Source of the DNA: Methanobacterium sp964452085
Lineage (GTDB): Archaea; Methanobacteriota; Methanobacteria; Methanobacteriales; Methanobacteriaceae
Assembly (NCBI GenBank): GCA_964452085.1
Contig: CAYVKL010000011.1
Location: 1 to 64,000 of the forward strand
Direction of reading: 5' to 3'
Length of the DNA: 64,000 nucleotides
The notes beneath the pieces were generated by a model. The model ran no database searches and had not been told where the DNA came from. It saw only the letters and a program-made list of their open reading frames with translations. A program made the position numbers and the translations under genes. Numbering within the stretch: the stretch's first letter is position 1; every line of letters starts with the position of its first letter. Positions 58,829 through 64,000 of this stretch are shown one piece after another.

Positions 58829-59596
58829 ATGTCTTCTGAAAAACCATTAAGTGAAAATGCAGAGGAATATCTCGAAGTTCTTTATAAACTCTCATTGGAT
58901 GAAATACCAGTGAAAACTACCAAAATATCAAAAATGCTTAAAATCTCTCCCGCCAGCGTCACTCAGATGATTAAAAAGCTAGAAAAAGATGGCTATGTTT
59001 ATTACTCTCCGTATAAGGGAGTCACCCTCACTGAGGAAGGATACACCATATCTTCAAAAATCACCCGGAAACACCGCCTTTTGGAAAGATTCCTGCATGA
59101 TGTACTTCATATAAAAATGGAAAATGTGCATGAACAGGCATGTGAAATGGAACATTCGCTATCTGATGATGCTGAAAGGGCATTATGCCAACTTCTTGAA
59201 CAACCAGCGGAATGTCCTGACGACGAAGAACTGATACCAGTATGTGACTTCAAGTTCGAAACTTGTGAAGAATGTCGTAAACGTCGCCAGGAAGAAGTTA
59301 ATCAGGTCGGTAAAAGGGATAAAAATTTAGTATCCATTACCAACATGAAAAGAACAGAAAAAGGTAAAGTTTCGTTTATTAGGGGAGATTACAAGGTTAT
59401 TCGTCGGTTGATGGATATGGGAATTACCATAGGTGCCGAAGTGTGCGTTCTTGAAGTTGCACCTTTCAAAGGTCCTGTTGAAATCCTGGTTAGAGGATCA
59501 AATCTCGCATTGGGAAGAGATATTGCCAAGAATGTATTTGTGGAAATTATTAGGGACCAAACACCTGATGCAGAAGGAGCAATATCATATGGTTAG
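58829..59596 (+). CDS. DtxR-family metal-dependent repressor with FeoA domain
   Basis: A 255-residue iron- or manganese-responsive repressor. It has a winged HTH (about 20-65, KISPASVTQMIKKLEKDGYV) and a dimerisation/metal domain (KHRLLERFL with His82; EQACEMEHSLSDD with Cys105, Glu106, Glu108 and His109). A Cys-rich segment (C139, C146, C149) and a C-terminal FeoA/SH3 domain (about 165-240, RRLMDMGITIGAEV) follow. It overlaps feoB by eight bases. Two palindromes flank its promoter, so autoregulation is very likely. It probably senses Fe(II). Confidence 0.93.
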   Translation: MSSEKPLSENAEEYLEVLYKLSLDEIPVKTTKISKMLKISPASVTQMIKKLEKDGYVYYSPYKGVTLTEEGYTISSKITRKHRLLERFLHDVLHIKMENVHEQACEMEHSLSDDAERALCQLLEQPAECPDDEELIPVCDFKFETCEECRKRRQEEVNQVGKRDKNLVSITNMKRTEKGKVSFIRGDYKVIRRLMDMGITIGAEVCVLEVAPFKGPVEILVRGSNLALGRDIAKNVFVEIIRDQTPDAEGAISYG

Positions 59597-61619
59597 GATC
59601 CCAAATTGTATAGAAAAAGAGGAATATGAAAAGACTCTTTCTGACTTAAAAGAAATAGAATCTGAAAAACCATGTGATAAGAAAGTTTCTTCAGAAAATT
59701 GTGATATTACCATCGCTTTGGCTGGAAACGCGAATGTGGGTAAAAGTGTTATTTTTAATTATTTAACAGGATCTGATCAGGTAGTTGGTAACTGGCCTGG
59801 GAAAACAGTGAAACGTGCTGAGGGAAATCTCTTTCACAAGGGTCAGAAAGTACACATAATAGATTTACCGGGGATTTATTCTTTTTCTACTTTTTCCATG
59901 GAAGAAATTGTCTCAAGGGAATATATAGCACATGAAAATCCTGATGTAGTAATCAATGTTCTGGATGCATCAGTATTGGAAAGGAATCTTTTTTTCACCC
60001 TGCAGTTAATGGAAATGGATGTCCCAATGGTAATTTGTGTAAATCAAATGGACATCGCCCGGCAAAAAGGGTTTGAGATTGATACTGTAAAGTTAGAAAA
60101 AGCTTTGGGTGTTCCGGTAGTACCTACTGTTGCTGTTACCGGTGAAGGATTACCTAAATTGATTAAAAAAGCCATTAAAGTTGGAAAAACTAAAAAAGAA
60201 AGAGATGTGGGCATCGGTTATGGGGGTGAAGTTGAAAAAGCCATTAAACAACTTTCTACTTTCTTGGAATCAGAAAAGATTGACATAGGATATTCTGCAA
60301 GGTGGGTTTCCATTAAACTACTGGAAAATGACCCTGAAATTAATAAAATGGTCCAATCTGAATCTATCAGGGCAATTCAGTACTCCAATCACATTGCCCT
60401 TGAATTGGAAAAGATTCATGATGAGCCCTCTTTTGCAATTATGGCTTCTGAGAGATATGCCCTCGCAGCTAAAATTGCTGCAGGCGCTCAAAAACAGACA
60501 AAATATAAAATTACATTATCTGAAAAACTGGATAAAATATTTATACACCCTGTTTACGGTTATTTCACCTCAGCCCTGGTCATCATTGGTTTATTAGTTT
60601 GGACTTTTGTAGTAGGGAATTTTATTTCAGGAATCATCACTGATGCCCTGAGTTTCTTTCAACCTGTTGATCCTGCCTTATCTGGGCCTGTAATTGCTGT
60701 GTTATGGAATGGTGCTTTCGGAGGTTTTGTTGCCGGTTTAACACTCATTGTTCCCTTTGTAATTCCATTCTATATTTTGCTGTCCTACATTGAAAACTCT
60801 GGACTTTTAACGCGTGTTGCTTTCATGATGGATAGTTTCATGCAAAAAATTGGTTTGCAAGGTAAAGCATTAATACCTCTCATATTGGGTTATGGTTGCA
60901 GTGTCCCGGCAATTGACAGTACCCGAATCCTGGAAACAAGGAGAGAGCGACTTTTAGCTGCATTTGCCATAACATTTGCACCCTGCGCCGCCCGAACTAT
61001 AATTATTTTGAGTTTAGTGGCAATATTTGTTAGTATATGGTGGGCTCTGGCACTTTACGTCATTGATTTAATTGTAATATTTATAATGGGGAAAATAGCC
61101 CTTAAAGCCATGCCTGGAGAATCCACAGGACTTATAATGGAAATGCACTCTTTGAGAATCCCTTCATCAAATGTGATTCTTAAACAGACCTGGAACCGTA
61201 CTAAATCTTTGACCTACCTTGTATTCCCTATTTTCATAGCCGGGAGTGCAATAATCCAGTTATTCTATGTATTAGGAGTGTTGGGCCCAATAAGTGATTT
61301 TATGGCACCTTTAACCGTGGGATGGTTAATGCTCCCTGCATTTGCAGGAATACTTCTAATAGTAGGTATTGTGCGAAAGGAATTTGTGTTACTAACACTT
61401 GTATCATTTGTTGGAACTGATCTTTCTCTGGCCCTCAATTCAGTGCAGTTTATTGTTCTGGCATTGGTGGGAATGTTGTATTTGCCATGTCTTTCAACAA
61501 TAAGCATATTAATAAGAGAATTTGGAATCAAAGCTGCCAGTGTTATATCCGCAGCTAATTTAATCACAGCTTTCTTAGTTGGGGGGATAGTAGCTCATAT
61601 ACTATCTTTTTTCTTATAA
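59589..61619 (+). CDS. feoB: Ferrous iron transporter FeoB
   Basis: Membrane Fe(II) uptake protein of 676 residues. After a 37-residue extension, the G-domain has GNANVGKS (46-53), DLPGIYS and NQMD motifs and GNWPGKT as switch I. The membrane domain has the two gate motifs: GYGCSVPAIDSTRIL with the conserved Cys, and CAARTIIIL. About eight hydrophobic segments follow. The start is ATG at 59589, eight bases inside the repressor gene, behind GAAGGAG. An in-frame start at 59433 lies entirely inside the repressor gene and is rejected. It is co-transcribed with the repressor and is the main product of the iron operon. Confidence 0.95.
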   Translation: MVRIPNCIEKEEYEKTLSDLKEIESEKPCDKKVSSENCDITIALAGNANVGKSVIFNYLTGSDQVVGNWPGKTVKRAEGNLFHKGQKVHIIDLPGIYSFSTFSMEEIVSREYIAHENPDVVINVLDASVLERNLFFTLQLMEMDVPMVICVNQMDIARQKGFEIDTVKLEKALGVPVVPTVAVTGEGLPKLIKKAIKVGKTKKERDVGIGYGGEVEKAIKQLSTFLESEKIDIGYSARWVSIKLLENDPEINKMVQSESIRAIQYSNHIALELEKIHDEPSFAIMASERYALAAKIAAGAQKQTKYKITLSEKLDKIFIHPVYGYFTSALVIIGLLVWTFVVGNFISGIITDALSFFQPVDPALSGPVIAVLWNGAFGGFVAGLTLIVPFVIPFYILLSYIENSGLLTRVAFMMDSFMQKIGLQGKALIPLILGYGCSVPAIDSTRILETRRERLLAAFAITFAPCAARTIIILSLVAIFVSIWWALALYVIDLIVIFIMGKIALKAMPGESTGLIMEMHSLRIPSSNVILKQTWNRTKSLTYLVFPIFIAGSAIIQLFYVLGVLGPISDFMAPLTVGWLMLPAFAGILLIVGIVRKEFVLLTLVSFVGTDLSLALNSVQFIVLALVGMLYLPCLSTISILIREFGIKAASVISAANLITAFLVGGIVAHILSFFL

Positions 61620-62177
<558 letters not shown>

Positions 62178-64000
62178 ATGGTACGTGATACCACAGTCCT
62201 TCTTGATGAAAGAAGAGTTTTCGAACCAAGTGAAGAGATTAAAAAACGCGCCCTGGTGAAAGATTGGGATGCTGAAATAGAAAAAGGTAAACATATTGAA
62301 GCATACTGGTCAGAAAAAGCTGAACAGTTTGAATGGTTCCAGAAATGGGATAAAGTTCTGGATGATTCCAATAAACCCTTTTTCAAATGGTTTGTCAATG
62401 GGAAGATAAATCTGGCTTACAATGCTGTAGACAGATGGATTGAAACCGAAAAAAGGAACCAGGTAGCAATCCTCTACATAAACGAACGTGGGGAAGAGGA
62501 AAAAATAACATTCTATGAACTTTACGTCCAAGTGAACAAACTTGCTAATGCTCTTAAAAACTTGGGAGTCAACAAGGGTGACACTGTATCCACCTACATG
62601 CCCATGTGTCCAGAACTCTTAATTGCACTTTTAGCCTGCACCAAGATTGGAGCAATTCACAGTGTAGTTTACTCTGGACTGAGTGTTGGTGCATTCGTGG
62701 ATCGAATCAATGATGCCAAAGCAAAGGTATTATTCACCGCAGATGGAACCTACCGAAGGGGTAAAATAATTAACCTCAAAGCCATTGCTGATGAAGCCAT
62801 CTTGCAGTGCCCTACCATTGAAACCATTGTCGTGGTCAATCATACTGGAACCCCACTTGAAATATCAGAATTATCCGGACGCGAAATATTCTATGATAGA
62901 TTGGTGGAAGGTGAACCTTCACACTGCGAACCAGAACCAATGGATGCTGAAGATCCCCTGTTCATACTCTATACTTCAGGTAGTACTGGAAAACCCAAAG
63001 GAGTTCTGCACACTACAGCTGGTTATATGGTGGGAGCAGCAACTACCCTTCGCAATGTTTTTGACATTCATAGCGATGATTTGTGGTGGTGTACAGGGGA
63101 CATTGGATGGATCACTGGTCATAGTTATGTGCTCTACGGCCCATTACTCCTGGGAACCACAACTGTGGTTTACGAGGGGGCACCGGACTACCCTGATCCT
63201 GGTGTATGGTGGAAGATTGTTGAAAAATATGGTGTAACCAAATTCTATACAGCACCAACTGCCATCAGACATCTGATGAGGTTTGGAACCAGATATACCA
63301 ACCTTTACAACCTGGACTCCCTGCGCATTCTGGGAACAGTGGGAGAACCCATTAACCCGGAAGCTTGGATGTGGTACTACAAGAATGTGGGCAAAGAAAA
63401 ATGTCCAATTATGGACACATGGTGGCAAACCGAAACTGGTATGCACCTCATATCACCCCTACCAGTAGCAAACCTAAAACCAGGATCTGCTACCAGAGCA
63501 TTACCTGGAATCGATGCAGATGTAGTGGATGAAGAAGGAAACCCCGTCCCAATGGGGAAAGGGGGGTACTTGGTTATTAAAAAACCATGGCCTGCGATGT
63601 TCAGAACGTTATATGAAGATGAAGAACGGTTCATAGATGTTTACTGGAAAGAATATCCTGGATGCATCTACCGTGCAGGGGACATGGTTCGTAAAGATGA
63701 AGATGGATACTTCTGGATACAGGGAAGAAGTGATGATGTACTCAAAATTGCAGGGCATAGGATTGGCTCGGCAGAGGTTGAATCAGCCTTTGTGGGGCAC
63801 CCAGCTGTCGCTGAAGCTGCTGTTATAGGTAAAGCCGATCCCATTAAAGGTGAAGTCATTAAAGCCTTCATTATACTCCGGGAAGGATATGAACTCAAAA
63901 CTCAGCTCATTGAGGAACTAAAAAAACATGTCAGATATGAGTTGGGACCAGTAGCTGTACTGGGTGAGATAGTACAGGTAGATAAACTTCCAAAAACCCG
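62178..64000 (+). CDS. acsA: Acetyl-CoA synthetase, AMP-forming (3' end outside window)
   Basis: Activates acetate to acetyl-CoA via acetyl-AMP, supplying carbon in methanogens. The 607 residues in the window include the AMP-binding P-loop LYTSGSTGKPKGVLHTT, the GEPINPEAW and DTWWQTETG motifs and DVLKIAGHRIGSAEVE. The chain breaks at KLPKTR, so the catalytic Lys of the final motif lies just outside the window. ATG at 62178 is preceded by GGGAG, close but usable. Confidence 0.93.
   Translation, partial: MVRDTTVLLDERRVFEPSEEIKKRALVKDWDAEIEKGKHIEAYWSEKAEQFEWFQKWDKVLDDSNKPFFKWFVNGKINLAYNAVDRWIETEKRNQVAILYINERGEEEKITFYELYVQVNKLANALKNLGVNKGDTVSTYMPMCPELLIALLACTKIGAIHSVVYSGLSVGAFVDRINDAKAKVLFTADGTYRRGKIINLKAIADEAILQCPTIETIVVVNHTGTPLEISELSGREIFYDRLVEGEPSHCEPEPMDAEDPLFILYTSGSTGKPKGVLHTTAGYMVGAATTLRNVFDIHSDDLWWCTGDIGWITGHSYVLYGPLLLGTTTVVYEGAPDYPDPGVWWKIVEKYGVTKFYTAPTAIRHLMRFGTRYTNLYNLDSLRILGTVGEPINPEAWMWYYKNVGKEKCPIMDTWWQTETGMHLISPLPVANLKPGSATRALPGIDADVVDEEGNPVPMGKGGYLVIKKPWPAMFRTLYEDEERFIDVYWKEYPGCIYRAGDMVRKDEDGYFWIQGRSDDVLKIAGHRIGSAEVESAFVGHPAVAEAAVIGKADPIKGEVIKAFIILREGYELKTQLIEELKKHVRYELGPVAVLGEIVQVDKLPKT

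Noticed and set aside
59433..59588. Extended start of FeoB inside the repressor gene
   Set aside because: The extension overlaps the DtxR-FeoA reading frame in another frame, and the ATG at 59589 has a proper ribosome site and family-length product.

Overview
The window is AT-rich archaeal DNA from a pseudomurein-walled, hydrogenotrophic-type methanogen of the order Methanobacteriales, most likely Methanobacterium or a close relative. The evidence is a pseudomurein-binding-repeat protein, a group II chaperonin (thermosome), archaeal primase PriS/PriL, cyclic 2,3-diphosphoglycerate synthetase, the archaeal AroA'/AroB' route to dehydroquinate, DUF2206, DUF530, TIGR00304 and UPF0058 family proteins, archaeal class I CCA-adding enzyme, and a giant adhesin-like protein. 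Start codons include many TTG and GTG, usually with a clear GGAGG or GGTGAT ribosome-binding site. No rRNA, tRNA, CRISPR array or insertion sequence was seen.

Layout. 1-616: 5' part of a secreted pseudomurein-binding protein on the minus strand. 1220-16226: surface-glycan island with two GT4/GT2 pairs on the plus strand meeting a minus-strand run of four GT4 enzymes, a DUF2206 membrane protein, a polyprenol-phosphate-type GT2 and a large GT-C-like membrane protein. 16323-19074: TIGR00304 membrane protein, an unknown protein, a THUMP-only protein and two pilin-like membrane proteins. 19291-23356: a compact module of a Roadblock/LC7 protein, a RecA/KaiC-like domain fused to a small GTPase, two further KaiC-like ATPases and a TPR protein. 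I consider this the best candidate for an undescribed regulatory system. 23497-26517: operon of DUF530, a double-HTH protein and an AglH/MraY-like phosphoglycosyltransferase. 26656-35100: information processing (MetRS, PriL-PriS, a PD-(D/E)XK-like protein, zinc-ribbon protein, CCA enzyme, ThpR). 35182-39632: an HprK/PEPCK-like ATPase, the methyltransferase-aroA'-aroB' operon and a coiled-coil membrane protein. 39766-48681: FAD oxidoreductase, AspRS (non-discriminating type), HisD, UPF0058, cPG synthetase, a peptide-deformylase-like protein and the thermosome. 48964-58347: a 3127-residue adhesin. 58604-61619: an antiporter remnant and the DtxR-FeoB iron operon with two palindromic operators. 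62178-end: acetyl-CoA synthetase, cut by the window edge.

How it fits together. The left third builds and decorates the cell surface: lipid-linked sugar priming, sugar transfer and flipping or extracytoplasmic transfer. The pilin-like genes and the Roadblock/GTPase/ATPase module sit beside it, so a link to surface structures is possible but is inferred only from position. The centre is conserved housekeeping. The right end combines stress protection (cPG synthetase, thermosome), adhesion, iron uptake and acetate activation. Several intergenic gaps contain recognisable gene remnants and short tandem duplications of about 9-15 bp, which suggests ongoing deletion and slippage.
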